Below are positions 53,487 to 63,762 of a stretch of DNA of 64,000 bases, piece after piece. This DNA is from Dactylosporangium fulvum (GTDB lineage: Bacteria; Actinomycetota; Actinomycetes; Mycobacteriales; Micromonosporaceae). Under the pieces are notes generated by a model that saw only the letters and a program-made list of their open reading frames with translations, ran no database searches and was not told the DNA's origin. Within the stretch, counting starts at the first letter, position 1, and the number at the start of each line of letters is the position of its first letter. The position numbers were made by a program, and so were the translations under genes. The stretch lies in the NCBI RefSeq assembly GCF_025137375.1, contig NZ_CP073720.1, forward strand, positions 1,016,501-1,080,500. Reading direction: 5' to 3'.

Positions 53487-54749
53487 CTACTGGGCGTCGA
53501 GCTTCTGCCAGGTGGAGCCGTCGACCGAATACGCCGTGTAGATCGTTGACATGTTGTAGGCCACGTAGCCGGCCTGTGTCCGCGCCAACCGGAGCGTGTG
53601 GTGCAGGCCGGTGACGCGGTGCCAGGTCGCGCCGCGATTCTCGGACACCAGCCAGTTGCCCTGGCCGTCGACGATCAACAGCCTGCCGTCGAGCAGCGGC
53701 ACCGGGTCGCCGCCGATGGTGGCCTGGCCGACGGTCGGGTGCACCGGGCCGAACGTCGCGCCGTCGTTGTCCGACGATGCCACGCCGAGCAGCGATTCCG
53801 GGCTCGTCGACGGATCGACGATCACGGCGAACACGTTTCGGCCATGCATCACCATCCGCGCCTGGCTCGAACCGGTGAAAGAGCCGGTGAAGACGTGCGG
53901 CTCCCAGGTGGCGCCGTCGTCGCGGGAGACGGCCAGGGCCGGGCTGCCGCCGGACCGGCCGCCGACCCACCAGGAGCCGTCGCCGCCGCGGACCGGGGCC
54001 GTCCAGCAGACCTCGATGTCCGTCGGCTGCCGCGGCGGCGCCACGATCCCCTCGGGGGTCACCGCCAGGACCCGCTTGCCGCACGTTTTTGAGGCCGGCT
54101 CGAAGCCGGCCTCGAGGCCGGCCTGGAACAGGTGCGCGGTGCCCGGCAGCGGCGCCGTGCCGTCGCCGGCCGGGAGCGTCTCCCGTCGGCTGTTCCACGT
54201 CTCGCCGTCGGCGCTCGTCGACCGCAGCGGCGAGGTGCCCGCGCCGAGCAGTGTGATCTGCGGGCCGGTCACGACCAGCGTCGGCAGCGCGTCGGCGGCC
54301 GCGGATCCGAGCGCGCCGGGCGCGGCCTGCGTGCGCCAGGTCCGGCCGCCGTCGGCGGTCGCGCTGACCCAGGTCGTACAGCTGGCGCCCTTGCACTCGA
54401 CACTCAGCAGAAAACCGCGTTCCGGGTCGAGGAACTCCACGTCCCGTACCGTCCCCGGGAGGTCCGTCGGCAGGTGAGGCAGGCCGTTGACGGTGATGTC
54501 CTCGGCGCTCCAGACGCCGGCCGGGTCGCTCGCGGCGGGCTGATTCGGCACCGGGCGGTCGTCGCCGGTGACCGTCACCGTCACGGCGAGGATCGCCAGC
54601 GCCGCGACGGCCGAGGCCGCGCCGGCCCGGGCGAGCCGACGGCGGCGGCGCAGCACGCTCGCCCGAGCGGTGATCACCGCGAGCGGCGGCTGCTTGATGT
54701 CGAGCCGGTCCCGCTCCGCGTGCAACCGGAGCTCCAGTCGGTCAGGCAC
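53487..54749 (-). CDS. Membrane-anchored partner of ECF sigma, pair 2 (BNR/sialidase-like propeller)
   Basis: A 420-residue protein with an N-terminal cytoplasmic segment of about 40 residues, a membrane helix (GAASAVAALAILAVTVTVTG) and an outer domain of Asp-box repeats (SATADGGRTWRT, SADGETWNS, SRDDGATWEP, SDNDGATFGP, SENRGATWHR). Asp boxes form the blades of a six-bladed propeller, but no sialidase active-site set was seen. Its start overlaps the sigma gene by 8 bases. A sensor/anti-sigma role is inferred from this overlap and topology. Confidence 0.77.
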   Translation of the reverse strand: MPDRLELRLHAERDRLDIKQPPLAVITARASVLRRRRRLARAGAASAVAALAILAVTVTVTGDDRPVPNQPAASDPAGVWSAEDITVNGLPHLPTDLPGTVRDVEFLDPERGFLLSVECKGASCTTWVSATADGGRTWRTQAAPGALGSAAADALPTLVVTGPQITLLGAGTSPLRSTSADGETWNSRRETLPAGDGTAPLPGTAHLFQAGLEAGFEPASKTCGKRVLAVTPEGIVAPPRQPTDIEVCWTAPVRGGDGSWWVGGRSGGSPALAVSRDDGATWEPHVFTGSFTGSSQARMVMHGRNVFAVIVDPSTSPESLLGVASSDNDGATFGPVHPTVGQATIGGDPVPLLDGRLLIVDGQGNWLVSENRGATWHRVTGLHHTLRLARTQAGYVAYNMSTIYTAYSVDGSTWQKLDAQ

Positions 54750-55239
54750 TGGTCACCTCGGCTCGGTACCCGGGCAGCAGCGCGGCCAGCGCCGCCCGCC
54801 CGCGGGACAACCGCGACTTCACGGTGCCGGACGGCACGTTCAGCGCGGCGGAGATCTCGTCCACGCTGAGGTCGGCGTAGTAATGCAGCACGATGACCTC
54901 CCGGTAGTTGCGTGGTATGGCGTCGAGCGCCTGGGTCAGGTCGGTGCGATCGGGCTCGGGACCGGTCTGCGTGAGCGTCGCCCGTTCCCGCAGCAGGATC
55001 AGGTCGAGCACCTTGCGCCGTCGCCACCGCCGCCGCACGACGTTGAGCGCGACGGTGCGCAGCCAGGCCTCGGGGTTGTCGATGCCGGTGAACCCGCCGG
55101 GGCGCGCGACCGCCCGCGCGAACGCCTCCTGCACGACGTCCTGCGCCTCGGTCAGGTCCGCGGTGAACGCGTACAGCTGCGTGACCAGCCTGCGGTAACA
55201 GGCGTGGTACACCTCTGCCACGTTGCTCACGCTGTTCAC
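54742..55239 (-). CDS. ECF sigma factor, pair 2
   Basis: The 165-residue protein has region 2 (VYHACYRRLVTQLYAFTADLTEAQDVVQEAFARAVARPGGF, NPEAWLRTVALNVVRRRWRRRK) and region 4 (IPRNYREVIVLHYYADLSVDEISAALNVPSGTVKSRLSRGRAAL). GTG at 55239 has GGGGGATC just upstream; another GTG lies three codons later. It is 28 bases after the pair-3 partner gene, so the two tandem pairs may form one four-gene operon. Confidence 0.92.
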   Translation of the reverse strand: MNSVSNVAEVYHACYRRLVTQLYAFTADLTEAQDVVQEAFARAVARPGGFTGIDNPEAWLRTVALNVVRRRWRRRKVLDLILLRERATLTQTGPEPDRTDLTQALDAIPRNYREVIVLHYYADLSVDEISAALNVPSGTVKSRLSRGRAALAALLPGYRAEVTSA

Positions 55240-55267
55240 GATCCCCCGGGTGGCTCCCCGGTTCCCG

Positions 55268-56558
55268 TCAGTTCGGAAGAACAGTTGCCGACAGGGTGGC
55301 CTCCTGCCATTTGCGTGCGTCCTGCGACACCCATGCCAGTTCGCCGAGGGTCGCGTAGCCGTTGTCGAGCGTGGTGAGCGGGCCACCGGGTCCGGCGATG
55401 ACGTTGAAGTGCTCGCCGTCGATGCTCTCCAGGTAGACCGTCTCGGTGTTGCCCTGGATCCACATGAGCACCGAGCGGTCCGGACGGACCAGTGCGCCGA
55501 AATCGCGGTCCTTGAGCGCGTTGTCCGCATTGAGCGGTGCGGGCAGCTCGATCCTGGTCTTGGACTCGGCCCAGCTGAGGCCGCCGTCGGTGGTGCGGAA
55601 GAGCCGGATGCCCTTGGCGTGCCGCACGACGGCGTACGCCGTGCGGCCGTCGAGCGTCGCCAGCGTCGGCACGTCGAGGTCGGCCGGCCCGTCGAGCGCA
55701 CGCGCGGTCCAGGTGCGACCCTGATCGCGGCTCACCGAGACGCTGGGTGCGCCGGTGCGCAGGTCGGCGCCGGTCACCCACCAGCCGGCAGCGGTGGACA
55801 GCCCGCCGACGACGGTCCGCCGTGCCATCGGCGGCTGACTGGCGAGCAGGCTCAGCGCGCCGTCGTTCTGCCGCACGCCGAAGAGATCGCCGTACTGCAC
55901 GAGCTGCACCGCGCGGTCCGTGCCGCTGAGCGGGAGCCGCTCGCTGGGACCGATCACCGGCGCGGTGGCGGTCTGCTCAGGCAGCGGCGCCGCGGACGCC
56001 TCGTCGAGCTTGAACCGGACGGCGGTGCGCGAACCGCCGCTCACCTCGCCGCTGAGCATGAACGTCGTGGGGGAGACGCGGATCAGTTCGACGCGGTCGA
56101 GCTTGTCCAGCGGGCTCTGCCGGAGCGCGTCGAGCACGAACGGAGTACGCCGTTCGGCCGAGTCCTCCCGCAGCATGACGACCTGCAGGCTGCACCGGCG
56201 GTTCTGCGGTGCTTCCATGCAGACGTCGACCGCGGCGACCACCCCGTCGGGCAGGTCGCCGGCCGCGGCGCGCACCGTCGTCGTCGACGTGGAGCGGCTG
56301 GTGGCCGGCACCGAGGTCGACGGGGGGACCGACCACGGGTCGGCGAGATCGGGGTTGGGCCCGAGGACCGCCGGGGTGGGCCGGCCGAACACGCCGGCCA
56401 GCGCGACCGGCGCGAACACGGCGAGCGTGCCGACCAGCGCCCCGACCACGGCCATTCGGTCGCGCATCCGCACCCGGCCCGCGCGGCGGTAGAGCGCGCT
56501 GAAGTCGGGGAGCCAGGTGGCCGCCTCGACCTGCGTGCGGAGTGTGCGGAAGTCCAGC

Positions 56559-56569
<11 letters not shown>
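55268..56569 (-). CDS. Membrane-anchored partner of ECF sigma, pair 3 (BNR-like propeller)
   Basis: A 433-residue protein with a cytoplasmic start of about 38 residues (MRPELDFRTLRTQVEAATWLPDF), a membrane helix (MAVVGALVGTLAVFAPVALAGVF), a serine/threonine linker (PPSTSVPATSRSTSTTTVRA) and an outer domain with Asp boxes (SVSRDQGRTWTA, RTTDGGLSWAE). It is similar in design to the pair-2 partner but only loosely in sequence. ATG at 56569 has GGAGGT and overlaps the sigma gene by 11 bases. Confidence 0.77.
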
Positions 56570-58243
<1,674 letters not shown>

Positions 58244-58244
58244 G

Positions 58245-58772
58245 GTGGGCAAAACCACCATCGGTGTCGCGATCGACATCCCGGACCCGTGGGGCGGTGA
58301 GCTGACCGCCGCCCGGCTGGCCGCCGGGGATCCGGTCGCCGCCTATGTGCCCGCCCACGTCACGCTGCTCGGCCCGACCGAGATCGCGGCCGACGACCTG
58401 CCGGCGATCGACCGGCACCTGGCCAAGGTCGCGGCCGAGCACAAGGCGTTCACCGTGCGGCTGCGCGGCACCGGGACGTTCCGGCCGGTGACCCAGGTGG
58501 TGTTCGTCGCGGTCGCGGCCGGGATCAGCGAGTGCGAGCAGTTGCACTCGGCGGTGCAGTCGGCCGACGCGATCCAGGCGACGGTGCGGTTCCCGTACCA
58601 CCCCCATGTGACGGTCGCCCACGACGTCGCATCGGACCAGCTCGACGCCGCCTTCGCCGAGCTGACGGGGTACGAGGCGTCGTTCGCGGTCGACGGGTTC
58701 ACGCTGTTCGAACACGACGACGGGGGACGGTGGCGCCCCTATGCGGAGTACCGCCTCGCGGCGGACGATTGA
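58245..58772 (+). CDS. 2H phosphoesterase (2'-5' RNA ligase family) protein
   Basis: The 175-residue protein carries two HxT motifs, AHVTLLGPTE (about residue 43) and HPHVTVAHD (about 126), which form the two-histidine active site of the family that cleaves or joins 2'-5' or cyclic phosphodiesters. The substrate is unknown. GTG at 58245 begins one base after the trpS stop, so it is probably co-translated. It is often found beside trpS and a YihY gene in actinomycetes (from memory). Confidence 0.85.
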   Translation: MGKTTIGVAIDIPDPWGGELTAARLAAGDPVAAYVPAHVTLLGPTEIAADDLPAIDRHLAKVAAEHKAFTVRLRGTGTFRPVTQVVFVAVAAGISECEQLHSAVQSADAIQATVRFPYHPHVTVAHDVASDQLDAAFAELTGYEASFAVDGFTLFEHDDGGRWRPYAEYRLAADD

Positions 58773-58775
58773 GGG

Positions 58776-59933
58776 GTGAGCCTGCTCGACCGGCTGGAGG
58801 CCGGTTTTGATCGCGCGGTGGCCGCCGGGCGGCGCCGCTCGCAGGTGTTCGACCATGTCTGGCGGGCGCAGCAGCGGTACTTCGACGTGGACGCCGCCCG
58901 GCTCGCTGCCGCGACGGCGTACTACGGCTTCTTCGCCGTCTTCGCCATGGTGGTCGTGGCGTTTTTCATCCTGGGCCGGGTGCTCGGCGGCAACCCGGCG
59001 GTCGTCGATCGCGTCCAGGTGTACCTGCAGGCCAACCTGCCGCAGCTGCACGCCGACGAGATCTTCGCCGGCAGCCAGCAGATCGGCATCATCGCGCTGG
59101 TCGGCCTGATCATCGCCGGCGTCGGCTGGGTGGAGAACCTGCGCTCGTCACAGCGGGCGCTCTGGCAGCTGCAGGAGCATCCCGGCAACCCGATCGTGCG
59201 GTGGCTGGTCGACCTGGGCGTGCTCGTGGCGCTGGGCCTGCTGCTGCTCATCTCGGTCGGTATCTTCGCCGGCGTCCAGGAGCTGCTGTACTGGCTGGCC
59301 GGCGACTTCGGGCAGGACCCGGTCCGCGTCGCGCTACGCGGCACGTCGACGCTGCTGTCGGGAATCGCCGACCTCATTCTCGGCGCGGCCCTGCTGGCCG
59401 GCGTGCCCCGCCTGCGCATGTCGCTGCGGCGGCTGTGGCCGTCGGCGCTGCTCTTCGCCGTCGGGCTCGGGCTGCTCAAGACGGTGGGGAAGCTGTACAT
59501 CACCCGCGTGGAGCACAACCCCGCGTACCAGCTGGTCGCGGGCACGATCGGGCTGCTGCTCTACATGTACCTGCTGCACCAGCTGCTGCTCTTCGCCGCG
59601 GCGCTGGCCGCGACCAGCCCGCACGGCCGGGTCAAGGATCTGGCGGGTGGCGAGCCGCGCGGCGACGTGAAGGCCGCGGCGCGCGCCGCTCAGCTGGTGG
59701 AGGAGGCGGCGGAGACGACCGAACGGGCGGCGGAGACGGTGCGTTCGGCTCCCTCGTCGACCGCGCCTTCTTCCTCTCCTTCCACCGCGCCTCCTGCCGC
59801 CGCGCCTTCCACCGCGGCCGCTCGGCCTGCTGCGGCTGCTTCTTCTGCTGCCGCCGCGGCGGCAGCAGAGATGGCACGCCGGATCGTTTCTTCCGGCGGT
59901 TCGACGCCGACCGAGCGCCGCGACCCGTCATGA
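58776..59933 (+). CDS. YihY/BrkB-family membrane protein with low-complexity tail
   Basis: The 385-residue protein has six hydrophobic helices in the first 290 residues, beginning AAATAYYGFFAVFAMVVVAFFILG, the typical YihY start. It includes the conserved GVGWVENLRSSQRALWQL. The last 90 residues form a tail of A, S, P, T and E (SSTAPSSSPSTAPPAAAPSTAAA). The family was once called RNase BN by mistake and its function is unknown. Its stop overlaps the next ATG. Confidence 0.9.
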   Translation: MSLLDRLEAGFDRAVAAGRRRSQVFDHVWRAQQRYFDVDAARLAAATAYYGFFAVFAMVVVAFFILGRVLGGNPAVVDRVQVYLQANLPQLHADEIFAGSQQIGIIALVGLIIAGVGWVENLRSSQRALWQLQEHPGNPIVRWLVDLGVLVALGLLLLISVGIFAGVQELLYWLAGDFGQDPVRVALRGTSTLLSGIADLILGAALLAGVPRLRMSLRRLWPSALLFAVGLGLLKTVGKLYITRVEHNPAYQLVAGTIGLLLYMYLLHQLLLFAAALAATSPHGRVKDLAGGEPRGDVKAAARAAQLVEEAAETTERAAETVRSAPSSTAPSSSPSTAPPAAAPSTAAARPAAAASSAAAAAAAEMARRIVSSGGSTPTERRDPS

Positions 59934-60367
59934 TGGGCGCCGTGGGTGCACTCGTGACTTTGGACCTGCCGGCCGACGCGCCGGCGCTGACCCTGCCGTG
60001 GATCATCACCTTCGGCCCGCTCGACGACGAGGAGGAGTGGGAGCCGGTCGTCTGCGGCCCCTACGAAAGGGCGCACGCCCTGGCGCTCGCGGAGGCGGTG
60101 GTGGCCGACGAAGACCTGATGGCCGTCGTCGAGCCGCTCCAGCCGCACGTCACGGTCGCCCAGATCCAGGGCGACATCGCCGCGGCCCGGATGGCCGCCG
60201 AAAACGAGGACGTGGAGACGGCGGCGCTCGACGCCGAGCTGGCGGGCGCCGATTACCACGACCACGACCACGAGCACGGCGAGGACGAGGACCACACGCA
60301 CGAGCCGCCGTCGGTCGACGACATCCGTGCGGGCTTCGCCCGGATCGCCGCCAAGCTCACGTCCTGA
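59930..60367 (+). CDS. Small acidic protein with histidine-rich segment, unknown
   Basis: A 145-residue protein starting MMGAVGALVTLDLPADAPAL. It contains HDHDHEHGEDEDHTHE at about residues 108-123, which could bind Zn, Ni or Co. The N-terminal part (WIITFGPLDDEEEWEPVVCGPYERAHALALAEAVV) looks folded. It is coupled to the YihY gene by ATGA. I recognise no family. Confidence 0.75.
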   Translation: MMGAVGALVTLDLPADAPALTLPWIITFGPLDDEEEWEPVVCGPYERAHALALAEAVVADEDLMAVVEPLQPHVTVAQIQGDIAAARMAAENEDVETAALDAELAGADYHDHDHEHGEDEDHTHEPPSVDDIRAGFARIAAKLTS

Positions 60368-60375
60368 CCGTCGTC

Positions 60376-60415
60376 CCGCGGGACATCGCCGGTCTCAGCC
60401 GGCGGTGTCCCGCGG
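60376..60415. terminator. Two-way hairpin terminator
   Basis: CCGCGGGACATCGCCGG pairs with CCGGCGGTGTCCCGCGG (17 bp, one G-U) around the loop TCTCAG. It lies between the convergent small acidic gene and the amylase gene, and the amylase stop codon is within its loop and stem. Confidence 0.85.
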
Positions 60416-61885
60416 CAGCCACACCGTCGTGTCGGGCGGCAGCAGCTCGTCGACCGGCGAGCTGGCGAGGATCGGCGGGCCGGGCAGCGGCACCGCCGAC
60501 CCGCTCAGGTTCGCCGCCACCAGCAGCTGCTCGGTCTCGAAGCACAGCACACCCTCCGGCGCCGGCCGCCAGGTCAGCCGGTGTGCCGGACGGCGCAGGC
60601 GGAGCGCCCGGCGGTAGAGGTTGAGCATCGAGTCGGGATCGTCCCGCTGCGCCTCGACGGTCGCCGCGGCCCACTCACGGGGCATCGGCAGCCAGGTCTG
60701 CTCCGACGGTCCGAACCCGAACGGCGGCGCGTCACCCTCCCAAGGCAGCGGCACCCGGCAGCCGTCCCGACCCGTCAGCTTGCCCCCGGAGCGGATCCGC
60801 TGCGGGTCGAGCCGCAGCTCGTCGGGCAGGTCGAGCACCTCGGGCAGCCCGAGTTCCTCACCCTGGTAGATGTACGCCGAACCGGGCAGCCCCAGCATCA
60901 GCAGCGCGGCCGCCCGTGCCCGCCGCAGGCCGACCACCCCGTCCCCGAAGCGCGTGACGTGCCGCTGCCGGTCGTGGTTCGACAGCACCCAGGTGGCGGG
61001 TGCCCCGACCGGCCGGGCGGCCTCGATCGAGGCGTCGATGACCCGCCGCAAGGTCTCCGGCTCCCACGGCGCCTCGAGAAAGTCGAAATTGAACGCCTGA
61101 TGCAGTTCGTCCCCGGCGACGTATCGCGCCACCCGCTCCGGCGTGGAGTCGAACACCTCGGCGACGGCCATGCGCTGCCCGGGGTAGGAATCGAGAATCC
61201 TCCGCCAGCCGCGGTAGATCTCGTGCACCTCTTCCTGGTCGAAGTACGGCAAGACGGCCTGTCCGGCGACGTCCGGCAGCCCGTCGGCCTTGACCATTCC
61301 GTGTGCCACGTCGACGCGGAATCCGTCGACGCCGCGGTCCAGCCAGAACCGGAGAATGGCGTCGAACTCCTTGCCGACCTGGGGATTTCGCCAATTCAGA
61401 TCGGGCTGGCCGGGGTCGAACAGGTGCAGATACCAATGCCCGTCCGCGACGCGGGTCCAGGCCGGCCCGCCGAACAGCGACTGCCAGTCGTTGGGCGGTC
61501 CGTCCCCGCGCCCTTCGGCGAAGATGTACCGGTCGCGCAATCCTTGCTGAAACCACGGGTGCCGGTCGGAAGAATGGTTCGGGACGATGTCGACGATGAC
61601 GCGCAACCCGACGCGGTGCGCCTCGGCGAGCAGGTCGTCAAAATCGCGCAGGGTGCCGAAGACCGGGTCGACGTCACAATAATCGGCGACGTCGTATCCT
61701 CCGTCGACCATCGGCGACCGGTAGAACGGCGACAGCCAGACGGCGTCCACCCCGAGGTCCGCCAGGTAGCTCAACCGGCCGGTGATGCCCGGAAGGTCCC
61801 CGACACCGTCACCGTTCGAGTCCGCGAAACTGCGCGGATAAATCTGGTAAATCACCGCACTTCGCCACCACTCCACGCCAGCCAC
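60395..61885 (-). CDS. GH13 alpha-glucosidase (oligo-1,6-glucosidase type)
   Basis: A 496-residue enzyme. It begins WWRSAVIYQIYPRSFADSNGDGVGDLPGI, the usual start of GH13 alpha-glucosidases. Conserved regions: VDIVPNHSSD, GFRVDVAHGM with the nucleophile Asp, VAEVFD with the acid/base Glu, and LSNHDRQRH with the third Asp. It acts on short alpha-glucans in the cytoplasm, since no signal peptide is present. GTG at 61885 or 61876 is the start; GGTTAG just before the first suggests a leaderless message. Confidence 0.93.
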   Translation of the reverse strand: MAGVEWWRSAVIYQIYPRSFADSNGDGVGDLPGITGRLSYLADLGVDAVWLSPFYRSPMVDGGYDVADYCDVDPVFGTLRDFDDLLAEAHRVGLRVIVDIVPNHSSDRHPWFQQGLRDRYIFAEGRGDGPPNDWQSLFGGPAWTRVADGHWYLHLFDPGQPDLNWRNPQVGKEFDAILRFWLDRGVDGFRVDVAHGMVKADGLPDVAGQAVLPYFDQEEVHEIYRGWRRILDSYPGQRMAVAEVFDSTPERVARYVAGDELHQAFNFDFLEAPWEPETLRRVIDASIEAARPVGAPATWVLSNHDRQRHVTRFGDGVVGLRRARAAALLMLGLPGSAYIYQGEELGLPEVLDLPDELRLDPQRIRSGGKLTGRDGCRVPLPWEGDAPPFGFGPSEQTWLPMPREWAAATVEAQRDDPDSMLNLYRRALRLRRPAHRLTWRPAPEGVLCFETEQLLVAANLSGSAVPLPGPPILASSPVDELLPPDTTVWLPRDTAG

Positions 61886-62262
61886 GCTAACCCGTACGAC
61901 CCATCGCAGAAGGCCCTTCGTGCCTCGTTCCCGCGGGTGACGCCACTCCGGTCGCTGGCTCGCCTGGGCGGGCTTTGGCTTGCCGGCTGCGTCAGCGGCC
62001 TGGTCGCGGTGCCGTTCGCTTGTCCGCGCTGGCTGCTTGTCTGGATCGCTGGCCCTGCTCGGTGGAGTGGCCCCGATCTCGGCCGGGCTCATCATGATCC
62101 CGAAGACTTCGCGCCGAATAGCAGCGTCAAGTCTTCCGGATCATGGGCGTGTCCGAGGTTGGCGTGCTCCCGTTGCTTGCTCGGCGCGACCAGGCCGGCG
62201 ATCGGGGCCGGCGAGCCTTCCAGGGAAAGTCGTCGAACGGTGCTGAGCATGGTGAGCCTAGG
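61886..62262. other. 377-base gap without a gene, containing a palindromic element
   Basis: This is the region between the amylase promoter and the 3' end of the MerR gene. Apart from the palindrome at 62094-62144 I see no coding frame with good codon use. Confidence 0.5.
62094..62144. repeat. GATC-type palindrome in an intergenic region
   Basis: ATGATCCCGAAGACTTC pairs with CAAGTCTTCCGGATCAT (15 of 17) around a 17-base loop. It has ATGATC ends like the element at 8531-8620. It may help terminate the MerR transcript, which ends about 120 bases away. Confidence 0.7.
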
Positions 62263-63183
62263 CTACCGATGGGCGCGGAGGGCTGACAGGAACCAGGACC
62301 ACCGGTGTGTTGTCGTCGGTATCGGGGGCCAGCCGTTGATCACGGCCATCAACTGCCAGTACCGCTCGGCCCGAGGATCGATCGCGAGCTCCAACCCCTC
62401 GATCGTCTCCGCCCGATAGCCGGCGTCATCGGTGCGCCCCAGTGCCGCCGCCCAGCGTGACATCACCTCGGACACGACCGCCGCCGCCGATGGTGCCTCC
62501 GGAGTTGTGCCGCGGTCCATGGCCTCGGCGATGAGTGTCGTGAACCAGTCGATCTCCGCGGTGTCCGTCGGCGCGATCGGCTTTTCGCCGGGGGCGAAGG
62601 ACCGCCGGCTCATCTCGCGCAGCCGGGCCCGGAAGTCGGGCTCCCGCAGCATCTCCGCCAGCTCGATCCACGCGTCGACCTGCTCGTCGGTGGGATCGTC
62701 GGGCAGGTCGGGGGAGGCGCTGCGCATACGGGCGGAGAACTCGGCCGCCTCCGGCGACGGTGGCATATCGGTGAAGATGCTGTCGAAGAACTCGTCGATG
62801 ACACGTTGCCGCTCGTCGGCACTGGCCTGGGCGATCCTCGTCATCCGCTCGAGCTCCTCGGGCGAGGGGTCGCGCCGGGCCACCGCGCGCAGGGCCGCAC
62901 GGCGCAGGCGCAGCACCCGGATCTGCACCCCGATGGCCTCGGCGTGCGCGGCGGCGACGCTGGCCAGGTCGACGCCGCGGTCGAGGACCCGGCGGATCGT
63001 CGCGATGTCGAGGCCCAGCTCGCGCAGGGTGCGGACGAACTCCAGCCGAACGAGGGACGTGTGGTCGTATCGCCGGTAGTTGGCCCGCGACCGCTCCGCC
63101 TCCGGCACCAGGCCGACGTCCGAGTAGTACCGGATCGTCTTCACCGGCAGCCCGGTCAGGCGTGACAGCTCCCCGATGTTCAT
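62263..63183 (-). CDS. MerR-family transcriptional regulator with large effector domain
   Basis: The 306-residue protein has a winged helix at residues 1-70 (MNIGELSRLTGLPVKTIRYYSDVGLVPEAERSRANYRRYD), then the dimerisation helix, and a 190-residue helical effector domain. The effector domain has no cysteine-based metal site, so the signal is probably a small molecule. Its promoter carries a typical MerR operator. The ATG lies only a few bases after the expected transcription start, so the message is nearly leaderless. It is divergent from a small membrane-protein gene that may be its target. Confidence 0.92.
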   Translation of the reverse strand: MNIGELSRLTGLPVKTIRYYSDVGLVPEAERSRANYRRYDHTSLVRLEFVRTLRELGLDIATIRRVLDRGVDLASVAAAHAEAIGVQIRVLRLRRAALRAVARRDPSPEELERMTRIAQASADERQRVIDEFFDSIFTDMPPSPEAAEFSARMRSASPDLPDDPTDEQVDAWIELAEMLREPDFRARLREMSRRSFAPGEKPIAPTDTAEIDWFTTLIAEAMDRGTTPEAPSAAAVVSEVMSRWAAALGRTDDAGYRAETIEGLELAIDPRAERYWQLMAVINGWPPIPTTTHRWSWFLSALRAHR

Positions 63184-63197
63184 ATAGCCCAGAGTGG

Positions 63198-63218
63198 ACC
63201 CTCCAGTAAGGGGAGGGT
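63198..63218 (-). promoter_or_regulatory. MerR-type operator inside a long-spacer promoter
   Basis: ACCCTCC and GGAGGGT are inverted around a seven-base centre. On the minus strand the dyad directly follows and overlaps a -35 TTGACC (63216-63221). A 19-bp spacer leads to CACTCT as -10. Long spacers with a centred dyad are the hallmark of MerR-controlled promoters. Confidence 0.8.
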
Positions 63219-63241
63219 CAACGAGCCGCTACGTTGCGGTG

Positions 63242-63589
63242 GTGGAACCTCTCCGGCTGATTCTCCTCTACGCCCACCTGATCGGGTTCGCGCTCCTGCT
63301 GGGTGGCGCCGTCACGCAGTACATGTCGAAGCACATCCGCATCAACAGCGCCATGGTGTGGGGTGCCACGATCCAGGTCGTGACCGGGATCGCGTTGGCC
63401 GCTCCGCTGCGGGGCGGCGGCGATGCCGAGCCGGCGCCGGCCAAGCTGATCGTGAAGGCTGTGATCGGGATCGCGATCTTCGCGATGGCCTTCTTCTCCC
63501 GCAAGCGTGAGGTGGTCAACAAGGGCCACTTCATGGCTCTCGTTGGATTAACGCTCGTTAATGCCGCGGTTGCGGTCTTTTGGAAGTAA
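63242..63589 (+). CDS. Small four-helix membrane protein, possible MerR target
   Basis: The 115-residue protein has hydrophobic helices IILLYAHLIGFALLLGGAVTQYM-like at the start, MVWGATIQVVTGIALAA, LIVKAVIGIAIFAMAFF and FMALVGLTLVNAAVAVFW. No family is recognised. TACGTT stands seven bases before the GTG, compatible with a leaderless start; GTG at 63239 is an alternative. It is divergent from the MerR gene with 58 bases between starts, so the MerR operator could serve both. Confidence 0.7.
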   Translation: MEPLRLILLYAHLIGFALLLGGAVTQYMSKHIRINSAMVWGATIQVVTGIALAAPLRGGGDAEPAPAKLIVKAVIGIAIFAMAFFSRKREVVNKGHFMALVGLTLVNAAVAVFWK

Positions 63590-63762
63590 ACCGCAGGTTA
63601 CAAGGTTGATCACAGTAGGTCGGCGCGACCGCTGGCACGTCACGGCCATATAACGCACCGCTCCCAACCCGGGCGCAAACTGCAGAACTGTCGGTCCGAG
63701 GGCGTACGCTCCCGCCGTTGGGTTCACCGCGTTGGGGCGGTGCTTTGGGAAGGGAGACCGTC

